Part shown: positions 16,467 through 24,310 of the stretch, piece by piece
How positions within the stretch are numbered: the first letter of the stretch is position 1
Layout of the letters: every line of letters starts with the position of its first letter
Assembly: GCA_937907395.1 (NCBI GenBank)
Contig: CALCII010000001.1
Span: forward strand, 56,534 to 120,533
Reading direction: 5' to 3'
Origin: an uncultured Chitinophagaceae bacterium
GTDB lineage: Bacteria; Bacteroidota; Bacteroidia; Chitinophagales; Chitinophagaceae
DNA: 64,000 nt
Notes under the pieces: model-generated
The model's database searches: none
Told to the model about the DNA's origin: nothing
Seen by the model: the letters and a program-made list of their open reading frames with translations, nothing else
Made by a program: the position numbers and the translations under genes

Positions 16467-17795
16467 TTATTTTATAAACTCCCTGTAAATCGTAATCGGC
16501 ACCACAGCCGTCCATCCACAGAAATCAGGTCGGGAATCAGAGCCTTTTGTGAGATGATCCGGGGCATAGTTTTCCCAGAAGGTTCCGGTTGCTTCATACA
16601 CTTTTGATACGGCCCAGTAATATTGTTTCGCCAGCTTGTTTGCCAGTTCTGTTTTGTTATACTGTTTCAGTCCACGTAATATCATATAATTGGTGGGCAG
16701 CCACACACTTCCTCTCCAGTAATGCCCGTTGCCTGAGTAGTCCGGGTCATCTGCACTTAAAGTGGCAATGGGAATTGTTCTCCAGAATTCATCGGGGTTG
16801 GTGAGGTGGGCAAGGAAGCGTTCCAGTTTTTCTTTTGGTACCGCACCAGCCATCAGTGTCCAGAACATACCAATATGTTTCCGTGGAATTTGTTTTCCAT
16901 AGCCGAGGTCATAATAAAATGCATCTGCTTCATTCCAGCAATGCTTATTAATAGCTTCTGTTGTATCATGGATAAATTGCAGATAGGAGTTACTGTGTTC
17001 CGTTACCTGGATAATCGATGCTATCTCATTTAACTGCCGGGCAAAGAGCACCATCTGTGCACTGATGTCAACCATACGTCCCTGTTTATTCCATTTGGAA
17101 CTGGGCCAGTCGTAATTGAATAATTCCGGATGCAGATTGTGCAGCGGAATTCCTTGTCCGTCGTCTTTCCATCCCCTGGGGAATCGTTCAATATTATCCA
17201 TGCCACTTCCTAATGCGTCATTAATAAACAAGCCGTCGCTGCAACGATACGTGGTAAGGAGATAATTGAAATGCCGGTGAAGTTTCGGGTATACTTCAAT
17301 CAATCGTTGTTTGTTCTGATGAACGGTATACAATTCCAGTTCTGCAAATGCAAGCAGGGGAGGATTTACGCTTACGGGGTGATCTTTCGGCCACATAGGT
17401 GTGCCTTCTTTCGTGTATTCACGACAGATGAAACCATCGGCTTCCATCAGGTTATAGAAATTATTTAAAGCGTTGATGATGGGTAATTCATCCTGGTGGT
17501 ATTTGGCATAGCAGGCAATAAAGCAGGTATCCCAGTAAAAAATATTGCTGTTAAAAGCAGCATCAACATATGGTTGTTTATACACAGGATCATTGGGACC
17601 TCCTCTCACTTTACTTTTGGCAATGGCCAACGCTTTCGCATACATTTCTTCTGAAAGTTCCGGTGAAACAAAATACTTGTTTGCAACTGTTCCTTTTTTC
17701 GTAATCGTGCAGGATGGTAAAAGAAAGTAACCTGCAGTGATTAGTGAAGAGTTTTTTAAAAATGATCTTCGGCTTTTTATATAATCAGATTTCAT
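16467..17795 (-). CDS. Tat-exported glycoside hydrolase, GH63/MGH1-like
   Basis: 442 residues. An (alpha/alpha)6-barrel type enzyme, judging from FYWDTCF (about 88-94), HYWRGSVWLPTNY and FWENYAPD, motifs of the GH63/mannosylglycerate-hydrolase-like group; these usually cleave alpha-glucosides. The exact substrate is not readable. The N-terminus SRRSFLK is a twin-arginine signal, followed by a short hydrophobic stretch and LLPSC, which could be a lipobox, so a Tat-exported lipoprotein is likely. Its start is 10 bases downstream of the stop of the preceding dehydrogenase-like gene on the same strand. Confidence 0.8.
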   Translation of the reverse strand: MKSDYIKSRRSFLKNSSLITAGYFLLPSCTITKKGTVANKYFVSPELSEEMYAKALAIAKSKVRGGPNDPVYKQPYVDAAFNSNIFYWDTCFIACYAKYHQDELPIINALNNFYNLMEADGFICREYTKEGTPMWPKDHPVSVNPPLLAFAELELYTVHQNKQRLIEVYPKLHRHFNYLLTTYRCSDGLFINDALGSGMDNIERFPRGWKDDGQGIPLHNLHPELFNYDWPSSKWNKQGRMVDISAQMVLFARQLNEIASIIQVTEHSNSYLQFIHDTTEAINKHCWNEADAFYYDLGYGKQIPRKHIGMFWTLMAGAVPKEKLERFLAHLTNPDEFWRTIPIATLSADDPDYSGNGHYWRGSVWLPTNYMILRGLKQYNKTELANKLAKQYYWAVSKVYEATGTFWENYAPDHLTKGSDSRPDFCGWTAVVPITIYREFIK

Positions 17796-17805
17796 TGCAT
17801 ATGTT

Positions 17806-18471
17806 TTATGAAACAGCAGCGAGCTGGTTCATTTCCTGAAACTTGTAGTAAAGCAAACCAGCTGCATTTGTTTTAGCTGCGTTTACCATCGCCCGTGCCA
17901 CCGTTGCCCCTTCAATAGGTTTGGAATTGCTGGGGAATAAAAACGATAATGGTTTTGCAATCAGTTGCATGAATCGTTCTCCCGGACGATTTTCGTTTCT
18001 GTTGCCCAGTAGCAGCCCCGGACGAAACACATGAAAACTTTTATATTGAAAAGTAGCAATCACTTCTTCCACTTCACCTTTCAGCCGGGAGTAAAAAATT
18101 CTCGAAGAGGAATCGGCACCTAATGCAGACACCAGCAGGAATTGCTGAAACCCGGCTTCTTTCCCAAACCGGGCAGCATTTACGGGGATATCAAAATCAA
18201 TTGTACGGTACAGTTGTTTATCTCCTTTCACCTTCGCATTAGTGGTGCCAATACAACAAAAGATACAATCACCACTGCCCAGCTTTGCTTTAAATTCCTC
18301 AAAGTTGCTGAAGTTGCAAACCTCTGTTTCCAGTTTGGGATGCTGTATGTTCAATGGACGGCGAACCAGTACTGTCACTTTTGAAAATGAATCGTCGTTT
18401 AATAACAATTCCAGTACCTGTGAACCGATCATTCCGGTGGCGCCCAGAACAACTGCTGTTTGTGCCGACAT
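17806..18471 (-). CDS. NAD(P)-binding epimerase-like protein
   Basis: 221 residues with a Rossmann start VVLGATGMIGSQVLELLL (GxxGxxG) and an atypical-SDR YSRLKGEVEE motif at about 130. It resembles the HTATIP2/TIP30-like and YbjT-like group of NAD(P)H-binding proteins. The substrate is unknown. It is divergent from murB with 18 bases between start codons, so the two promoters must overlap. Confidence 0.8.
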   Translation of the reverse strand: MSAQTAVVLGATGMIGSQVLELLLNDDSFSKVTVLVRRPLNIQHPKLETEVCNFSNFEEFKAKLGSGDCIFCCIGTTNAKVKGDKQLYRTIDFDIPVNAARFGKEAGFQQFLLVSALGADSSSRIFYSRLKGEVEEVIATFQYKSFHVFRPGLLLGNRNENRPGERFMQLIAKPLSFLFPSNSKPIEGATVARAMVNAAKTNAAGLLYYKFQEMNQLAAVS

Positions 18472-18489
18472 ATTTGTTTATTTTGCTGT

Positions 18490-19506
18490 ATGCAAGTTCA
18501 GGAAAATGTTTCGTTAAAGCAATACAATACGTTTGGCATTGAAGCAGCAGCCCGCTGGTTTTCATCGTTCGCTTCACAGCACGAACTGCAGGAGTTACTG
18601 GCACTCCAGCAACAGAAATCAACCAATCGTTTAATATTGGGAGGGGGAAGCAATATGTTGCTCACCAAAGATGTAGACGGCATTGTGATGAAAAATGAAG
18701 TGAAGGGAATTGAAGTGGTGAATGAGGACAATGAATTTATTTACTTACGGTCAGGTGCAGGCGAAAACTGGCATCAACTGGTACAATATGCCGTGCAGCA
18801 GAACTGGGGCGGACTGGAAAACCTGAGCCTCATTCCCGGAAATGTAGGTGCGTCGCCTATGCAAAATATAGGAGCATACGGAGTAGAGATTAAAGAAGTA
18901 ATGCATGAATTGCAGGCATGGCATATCCATGATCAGCAGTTAGTCAATTTCTCAAATGCCGACTGTGCATTTGGCTACAGGGAAAGTGTGTTTAAACGAA
19001 AGCTTAAAAATGAGTTTGTTATTCTCAACGTTACTTACAAATTATGTAAGCAGCCGGTATATCACATCAGCTACGGCGCAATACAACAGGAGCTGGAGAA
19101 AATGGGAGTAAAGGAGTTGTCGGTGAAGGCAATTTCAGAAGCTGTGATACAAATCCGTTCTTCCAAATTACCCGATCCGAAAGTGACAGGTAATGCGGGA
19201 AGCTTTTTTAAAAATCCATCTGTTTCTGTCAATCAATACCAGCAATTGAAACGGGAGTTTCCTGAAATTGTTGCTTACCCCAATGCAGATGGTACCTTTA
19301 AACTGGCCGCTGGTTGGTTAATTGAACAATGTGGTTGGAAAGGGTACCGGAAAGGTGATGCCGGATGCCATGCCAAACAAGCATTGGTACTGGTGAATTA
19401 TGGCTCTGCAGCTGGCTCAGAAATTGTGGCATTAAGTAAAGAAATCACAGCTTCGGTTCAGGAAAAGTTTCAGGTAGCCCTGGAAACAGAAGTAAATATT
19501 ATTTAA
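18490..19506 (+). CDS. murB: MurB, UDP-N-acetylenolpyruvoylglucosamine reductase
   Basis: About 338 residues from ATG 18490. An FAD enzyme that reduces UDP-GlcNAc-enolpyruvate to UDP-MurNAc in peptidoglycan synthesis. The FAD motif ILGGGSNMLLT is at about 50, GNVGASPMQNIGAYGVE at about 117, and the catalytic-region motifs GNAGSFFKNP and AGWLIEQCGWKG follow. An in-frame ATG at 18460 would run into the divergent gene and lacks family support. A TTATTTTG box ends 4 bases before the chosen start, suggesting a leaderless or near-leaderless transcript. Confidence 0.94.
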   Translation: MQVQENVSLKQYNTFGIEAAARWFSSFASQHELQELLALQQQKSTNRLILGGGSNMLLTKDVDGIVMKNEVKGIEVVNEDNEFIYLRSGAGENWHQLVQYAVQQNWGGLENLSLIPGNVGASPMQNIGAYGVEIKEVMHELQAWHIHDQQLVNFSNADCAFGYRESVFKRKLKNEFVILNVTYKLCKQPVYHISYGAIQQELEKMGVKELSVKAISEAVIQIRSSKLPDPKVTGNAGSFFKNPSVSVNQYQQLKREFPEIVAYPNADGTFKLAAGWLIEQCGWKGYRKGDAGCHAKQALVLVNYGSAAGSEIVALSKEITASVQEKFQVALETEVNII

Positions 19507-19562
19507 ATGGATTGGACTCATTCATTAATTATACTTCCTTTGTAGTACATAAAACAAACAGT

Positions 19563-20057
19563 ATGAAAAAACTAGCAGCTTTTTTACTCTTGCTAACCAT
19601 CAGCCAGCTTGTTGCAGCACAGGCAAAATCTGTTTATTTTGAATTGGGTGGACCAGGTTTGGCCTCCTTTAACTTTGATTCACGGTTTACAAAAAAAGAA
19701 GATGGTATAGGTGGACGGATTGGATTCGGTGGATTCAGTTTGTCGGTTACAGATTTCGAAGGTGGAAGAACCCGGTCCACTGTGGTCTTTGTTCCTATTG
19801 GATTGAACTATCTTATCGGGAAAAATACAACGAACTACTTTGAAGTAGGGGGTGGTGTTACGCCAGTAATTACTAATTCATCATCAAGCAGTGGGGAAGA
19901 CGGCAATTTTACAACTACGTTTGGTCACCTCAATTTTGGTTACCGGTTGCAACCTGCCAAATCCGGATTTACCTTTCGTGCTTTTGTAACACCTGTGTTC
20001 GGAAAGTTTGGTTTCCTTCCATACTATGGTGGTGTTTCGTTCGGATATAAATTCTGA
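19563..20057 (+). CDS. Small outer-membrane-like beta protein
   Basis: 164 residues from ATG 19563. Clear Sec signal peptide MKKLAAFLLLLTISQLVAAQ, then glycine/aromatic alternation (ELGGPGLASFNFDSRF, FEVGGGVTP, YYGGVSFGYKF) ending in F. This is the look of a small outer-membrane beta-barrel. No specific family recognised. It follows murB by 56 bases. TTCCTTTG at about 19548 is one mismatch from the -7 consensus. A good terminator follows. Confidence 0.7.
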   Translation: MKKLAAFLLLLTISQLVAAQAKSVYFELGGPGLASFNFDSRFTKKEDGIGGRIGFGGFSLSVTDFEGGRTRSTVVFVPIGLNYLIGKNTTNYFEVGGGVTPVITNSSSSSGEDGNFTTTFGHLNFGYRLQPAKSGFTFRAFVTPVFGKFGFLPYYGGVSFGYKF

Positions 20058-20076
20058 TAAAATAATTGTACTAAAT

Positions 20077-20111
20077 AATCCTCATTGTTGTAAAACGGTG
20101 AGGATTTTTTT
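20077..20111 (+). terminator. Terminator after the small outer-membrane-like gene
   Basis: ATCCTCA (20078-20084) and TGAGGAT (20099-20105) form a 7-bp stem followed by a T-run. It overlaps the 3' end of the convergent phosphopantetheinyl transferase gene. Confidence 0.75.
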
Positions 20112-20739
20112 ATAGATATACCCAGCTCATTACAAGCTCACGAATAAAGCGGTAATGAACAGTCAGTTCCAGTTTGCTTTCTTTCCTGAAAGAACAATTC
20201 AACCTGCCTTCTTCTTCATTACCTGTTATAGTCAGAATGTGCAGGTGGTCTTTAAAATCAACACCACCGTTTCCGTACCATTTAAACAAGGATTCCTTTG
20301 TGCTCCATAATAGAGTGGCTGTGTGCAGCAACTGCCTTGTGCTCATATTCTCTGAAAGAAAATCACGTTCATGCGTATTCAAAAACTTAGGTAGAATTCT
20401 CAGAATTTTATCAATGGGTTGTTCAATATCAATTCCCACACGGTGTTTGCTGCTTACAATGGCAGCTGCATAATTGCCGCAATGTGAAATAGAGAAATGA
20501 TATTGTTCCTGTGGCAGATAAGGTTTCCTGGTATCGGCAATTAAAATTTCCTCCAGTGGAAACTGTTCAAAAAGTTCAGGGAGGAGGTATCGCCCTGCCA
20601 GATGTTGCAATCTTTTATGCGGATGAGTAACACCGGTTTTAACCGGCACTTTTTTCAGAAAAAATGATTCATCTTCTGTGATATGCCAGAGGCCCAGTTT
20701 GGTGTCGCTGTTAATAGTATGTTGATAAACGAGAGGCAA
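20110..20739 (-). CDS. 4'-phosphopantetheinyl transferase
   Basis: About 209 residues from a TTG start (MPLVYQHTINSDTKLGLWHITE). It transfers phosphopantetheine from CoA to carrier proteins. The Sfp/HetI-type motifs are present: GIDIEQP with the Mg-binding acidic pair, and LLWSTKESLFKWYG (W-x-x-K-E-[AS]). A longer in-frame version reaching 20862 would overlap the divergent dcd gene by 53 bases and adds an unconvincing N-terminus, so the TTG is preferred but not certain. Confidence 0.85.
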   Translation of the reverse strand: MPLVYQHTINSDTKLGLWHITEDESFFLKKVPVKTGVTHPHKRLQHLAGRYLLPELFEQFPLEEILIADTRKPYLPQEQYHFSISHCGNYAAAIVSSKHRVGIDIEQPIDKILRILPKFLNTHERDFLSENMSTRQLLHTATLLWSTKESLFKWYGNGGVDFKDHLHILTITGNEEEGRLNCSFRKESKLELTVHYRFIRELVMSWVYL

Positions 20740-20809
20740 AATATAATTTAAGCATTTAGCTTGCACACCATACAGATGTACATTCACCACAAAGCTAAAT
20801 AGATCTGCT

Positions 20810-21346
20810 ATGATTCTGAGCGATAAACGCATTTTAGAAGAAATTGAAAAGGGAACGATCAAAATTGAACCGTATAAAAGAGAATGCCTGGGAAGTAATT
20901 CCTATGATGTACACCTGGGAAGCACATTGGCTACTTACAAATCACACATGATTGATGCTAAAAAGCACAATGAAATTGAGTACTTCGAAATTCCCGATGA
21001 AGGCATCGTTTTATATCCTCATATTTTTTATCTCGGTGTAACTATGGAGTATACCGAAACACATGCACATGTTCCTTTCCTCGAGGGCAAATCATCCACC
21101 GGCCGGCTGGGGATTGATATCCATGCCACAGCTGGAAAAGGAGATGTGGGTTTCTGCGGGAACTGGACACTGGAAATTTCAGTTAAGCAACCTGTAAAAA
21201 TTTATAAGGGAATGCCCATCGGACAATTGATTTATTTTCCTGTGGAAGGTGAAATTGAAATCAAATACAATCAAAAGGCAAATGCAAAGTATAGCGGCCA
21301 ACCCAATAAGCCGGTTGAAAGTATGATGTGGAAGAACCAGTTCTGA
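20810..21346 (+). CDS. dcd: dCTP deaminase
   Basis: 178 residues. Converts dCTP to dUTP for thymidylate synthesis. The start MILSDKRILEEIEKG, the C-terminal nucleotide loop region, the catalytic EGKSSTGRLGI motif (about 91-101) and VGFCGNWTLE are typical. The end of the gene meets the convergent DUF3810 gene with no spacer. Confidence 0.95.
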   Translation: MILSDKRILEEIEKGTIKIEPYKRECLGSNSYDVHLGSTLATYKSHMIDAKKHNEIEYFEIPDEGIVLYPHIFYLGVTMEYTETHAHVPFLEGKSSTGRLGIDIHATAGKGDVGFCGNWTLEISVKQPVKIYKGMPIGQLIYFPVEGEIEIKYNQKANAKYSGQPNKPVESMMWKNQF

Positions 21347-22432
21347 TCAAAGCTTTCCTTGTTTTTTCCGGTAAGAAATTAACCAGCCGGTTACTTCACG
21401 GTAACTGCCAATTCCTTTTGCCTGCCGGTTTTGCCGAAGATAAAAGTCATAGAAAGAGTCGGTAATGTCCTGAATGAAAGTCCGGTGGCTTAAAATAAAA
21501 TCACGGAAGGTTTGTATATCTCTTTTAGCAGCAGGGTGTAATTCTTTTCCCACTTCTTTTGCTGCAACAGAATCAACAGAGCGTAGATTGCTGTAGGCAT
21601 ACAAAAACATATCCAGGTAAGAAGAGTATTGCATCAATGTATCGGTCGATCGGGTAGCCGCAAGGAAGCCTACAAAATTGGCTTCACTTTCACTGGCATA
21701 ACCCAACTGATGCGCCATTTCATGTGTGGTAACATAGGGTTGCAGGAAATTAGGAATACGCATGTTTACCTGTCCTTCTCCGGTGAACGGATTGTAATAA
21801 CCCTGGAAGCCAACATAGTTCCCCACTTTTCCAAAAAAGGACGGCTTCATAGACAGATGCCGGTAATGAATAAACGGAAAATCTTTTTCGAGTGATTTAT
21901 AAGAAGCTGCCGCCGAACGAAACATACGCTCAGGCGCCATGAACGTATCTTTCTTTTGCAGACAGATGGTTTTCGTCTCATTCACCTTTTGGAGCAATTC
22001 CTGATTGATAGCGATGAGGTCGGCTTTTACGAAGGTATCGTTGCGGAGGTTGAGTTGATGTTCAATGCCCAAACGGTAATAATTCAATCCCCAGAACAGG
22101 TAGAAATAAACGTACAGAAACAATACCGCCAACCCGGCTTTTTGCAAGGGAACCAGCTTTTCTTTCCAGCCAATCTTTCGGTTAAAGAAGCGTTTTACAA
22201 ACAGAAACAGTTCAACCAGTATATAAATGCCGGCAATAGAATAAAGGATATCGCCAAGGCTGAAAGAAAGTTGGCCCAGCGCCAACCGAAGTACCGAAGC
22301 CAGTTTCGGGAAAAAACCGGTGGAATAGTTCGTTTCAATCCATTGATGATAGCCGGAGCTGATAAAAATCCCCACAGCCAGCACTAAAAGCATGAAAAAC
22401 AGCGATAAACGGATAATTTTGCCGTAAGACAT
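21347..22432 (-). CDS. DUF3810 membrane metallopeptidase-like protein
   Basis: 361 residues. Three hydrophobic segments in the first 120 residues anchor the protein, followed by a periplasmic domain with the zinc-peptidase motif HEMAHQLGYASESEANF (HExxH plus a downstream E). This is the DUF3810 family, common in Bacteroidota; the substrate is unknown. A TAATTTTG box ends 4 bases before the ATG, so the transcript should be leaderless or nearly so. Divergent from the DUF177 gene. Confidence 0.88.
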   Translation of the reverse strand: MSYGKIIRLSLFFMLLVLAVGIFISSGYHQWIETNYSTGFFPKLASVLRLALGQLSFSLGDILYSIAGIYILVELFLFVKRFFNRKIGWKEKLVPLQKAGLAVLFLYVYFYLFWGLNYYRLGIEHQLNLRNDTFVKADLIAINQELLQKVNETKTICLQKKDTFMAPERMFRSAAASYKSLEKDFPFIHYRHLSMKPSFFGKVGNYVGFQGYYNPFTGEGQVNMRIPNFLQPYVTTHEMAHQLGYASESEANFVGFLAATRSTDTLMQYSSYLDMFLYAYSNLRSVDSVAAKEVGKELHPAAKRDIQTFRDFILSHRTFIQDITDSFYDFYLRQNRQAKGIGSYREVTGWLISYRKKQGKL

Positions 22433-22436
22433 AGTT

Positions 22437-22444
22437 CAAAATTA
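22437..22444 (-). promoter_or_regulatory. -7 element of the DUF3810 gene
   Basis: TAATTTTG on the minus strand, a full TAnnTTTG match, 4 bases before the start codon. No convincing -33 element. Confidence 0.5.
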
Positions 22445-22527
22445 GGAGCAAAGAACGAATCTGAGGCAGAAAACGGGTATTGAGGCTCAGATAGGAGTGG
22501 GTAAAGGAGGAAATATCAATGATTTCC

Positions 22528-22559
22528 TTTGGCTGGAACTCAATTTTGAACTACCTTTG
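22528..22559 (+). promoter_or_regulatory. Promoter of the DUF177-rpmF-plsX operon
   Basis: TTTG (22528-22531), a 20-base spacer and TACCTTTG (22552-22559). This is the best match in the window to the Bacteroidota consensus. It shows that an upstream in-frame ATG at 22519 cannot be the start and supports ATG 22582. Confidence 0.8.
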
Positions 22560-22581
22560 CCAACTCTTTAAAAAGAGCTGT

Positions 22582-23118
22582 ATGGGAAGCCGCCGGGAAT
22601 TTGAAATAGCATTTGTGGGATTGAAGCCCGGTACGCATGAATTTCTGTACGAAATTGATGACAGGTTCTTTGAAGAATTCGGTCCGCAGGACTTTAAAAA
22701 CTGCAAAGCACAGGTAAAGCTCCTGCTCGAAAAGAACAGCAGCTTTATGATGCTGAAGTTTGAAATTGGTGGCACAATAGAAGTTTTGTGCGACCGTTGT
22801 GGCAATAACCTGCCACTGGAACTGTGGGACGAATTTGAAATGCTGGTAAAGATGACTGATGAACCCGACCGTATGAACGGAGAGGAAGAGAATCCCGATG
22901 TGTTTTATATTTCACGCACCGAGAGCCACCTCCACGTAAAAAACTGGATTTACGAGTTCATCAATCTGAGTATCCCGATGCACCGCATGTGCAGCGAGAG
23001 CGAAATGGGTGGCCCCAATTGTAACAAAGAAGTGCTGGCCCAGTTGGCAAAACTCAATCCCCAGCCTGCAGAAGACAAATCGATCTGGAAAGATCTTGAT
23101 AAATTCAGAAAAGACTAA
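22582..23118 (+). CDS. DUF177 (YceD-like) protein
   Basis: 178 residues from ATG 22582 (MGSRREFEIAFVGLKPG). DUF177 proteins are encoded before rpmF in many bacteria and have been linked to 23S rRNA accumulation. Paired cysteines CDRCGN (about 72-77) and a later CSESEMGGPNC would suit metal binding. It is followed by rpmF after 12 bases. Confidence 0.88.
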   Translation: MGSRREFEIAFVGLKPGTHEFLYEIDDRFFEEFGPQDFKNCKAQVKLLLEKNSSFMMLKFEIGGTIEVLCDRCGNNLPLELWDEFEMLVKMTDEPDRMNGEEENPDVFYISRTESHLHVKNWIYEFINLSIPMHRMCSESEMGGPNCNKEVLAQLAKLNPQPAEDKSIWKDLDKFRKD

Positions 23119-23130
23119 AAAACGAATCGT

Positions 23131-23325
23131 ATGCCGAATCCGAAACGCAGACATTCACAGCAACGCAGCGCTAAGCGTCGTACACATTACAAAGCTGTAT
23201 CTGTAACATTGAGCAAAGACAGCACTACTGGTGAAACACATGTACGTCACCGTGCACACGTAAGTGAAGGTAAATTGTATTACAAAGGGAAAGTGGTAGC
23301 TGAGAAAGCTCCGGCAAAAGCTTAA
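23131..23325 (+). CDS. rpmF: Ribosomal protein L32
   Basis: 64 residues, complete. The N-terminus MPNPKRRHSQQRSAKRR is the L32 signature. The zinc cysteines of some L32 proteins are absent, so this is the cysteine-free form. It sits between DUF177 and plsX, the standard arrangement. Confidence 0.97.
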   Translation: MPNPKRRHSQQRSAKRRTHYKAVSVTLSKDSTTGETHVRHRAHVSEGKLYYKGKVVAEKAPAKA

Positions 23326-23350
23326 TTTTTTCCCACAATAAACCCGACTC

Positions 23351-24289
23351 ATGACAATTGGTATTGACATGATGGGTGGAGACTACGCTCCGCAGGAAAC
23401 CTTGCGGGGCGTAGCTTTGTTTTTACAGGAAGCCCAACCTGGTACTCAATTAGTTTTAATTGGAAATGAACCTATGCTACGTGTTCATTTCCCAACTATT
23501 CCACCAACGATTTCTTTTGTTCATGCGCCAGAGGTGATTGATATGCATGAATCACCTACAAGGGCCCTGCGTGAAAAGCCTAATTCTTCTATGAATGTGG
23601 GCTTCAGCTTACTTGCAAAAGGTGAGATTGATGCCTTGATCAGTGCCGGAAACACTGGCGCCATGATGGTGGGAGTTTTCTATTCTATTAAAGCCATTGA
23701 AGGGGTGTTACGCCCAACGATTTCAACGGTAATTCCTAAAATAAAAGGCGGTTACGGTTTGTTGCTGGATGTGGGATTGCAGGCCGATTGCAAACCGGAG
23801 AACCTGTTGCAGAACGCCATCCTCGGAAGCATCTATGCACAAAATATTCTTGAAATTGAACAACCCAAAGTAGCCCTCATTAATATTGGAGAAGAAGAAG
23901 GGAAGGGGAACCTGCTGGCCCAGGCAGCCTACCAGTTGTTGAAGGAAAATAAGTTCATCAATTTCATTGGAAATATGGAAGGCCGTGAAGTACTCACCGG
24001 CGAAGCAGATGTGATGGTGTGCGATGGATTTACCGGCAACGTAATTCTCAAACTGGGCGAATCCATTTTTGATATTGCCAAATCAAGGCATATGGATGAA
24101 GACGATTACTTCATGCGTTTCAATTTTGAAACATACGGCGGCACACCTATTCTTGGAGTAGATAAGCCGGTGATTGTTGGCCACGGTATCTCAACAGGCA
24201 CTGCTTTTAAAAATATGATCCACCTCGCCGTGAAAATGATTGAAACCAACCTGCTTGAAAAAATGAAGGAGAAGTTTGTAACAGAATAA
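23351..24289 (+). CDS. plsX: PlsX, phosphate acyltransferase
   Basis: 312 residues. Makes acyl-phosphate from acyl-ACP for PlsY, the first step of phosphatidic acid synthesis. The family start TIGIDMMGGDYAP, the block SAGNTGAMM (about 97-105), CDGFTGNVILK (about 218-228) and the C-terminal HGISTGTAFKNMI are present. Third gene of the DUF177-rpmF-plsX operon. Confidence 0.96.
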   Translation: MTIGIDMMGGDYAPQETLRGVALFLQEAQPGTQLVLIGNEPMLRVHFPTIPPTISFVHAPEVIDMHESPTRALREKPNSSMNVGFSLLAKGEIDALISAGNTGAMMVGVFYSIKAIEGVLRPTISTVIPKIKGGYGLLLDVGLQADCKPENLLQNAILGSIYAQNILEIEQPKVALINIGEEEGKGNLLAQAAYQLLKENKFINFIGNMEGREVLTGEADVMVCDGFTGNVILKLGESIFDIAKSRHMDEDDYFMRFNFETYGGTPILGVDKPVIVGHGISTGTAFKNMIHLAVKMIETNLLEKMKEKFVTE

Positions 24290-24310
24290 TTCATTCAGTG
24301 CTTCCCTCAT

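Noticed and set aside
22519..22581. N-terminal extension of the DUF177 protein from the upstream ATG
   Set aside because: This segment contains the consensus promoter (22528-22559), so it cannot be translated from the main transcript.
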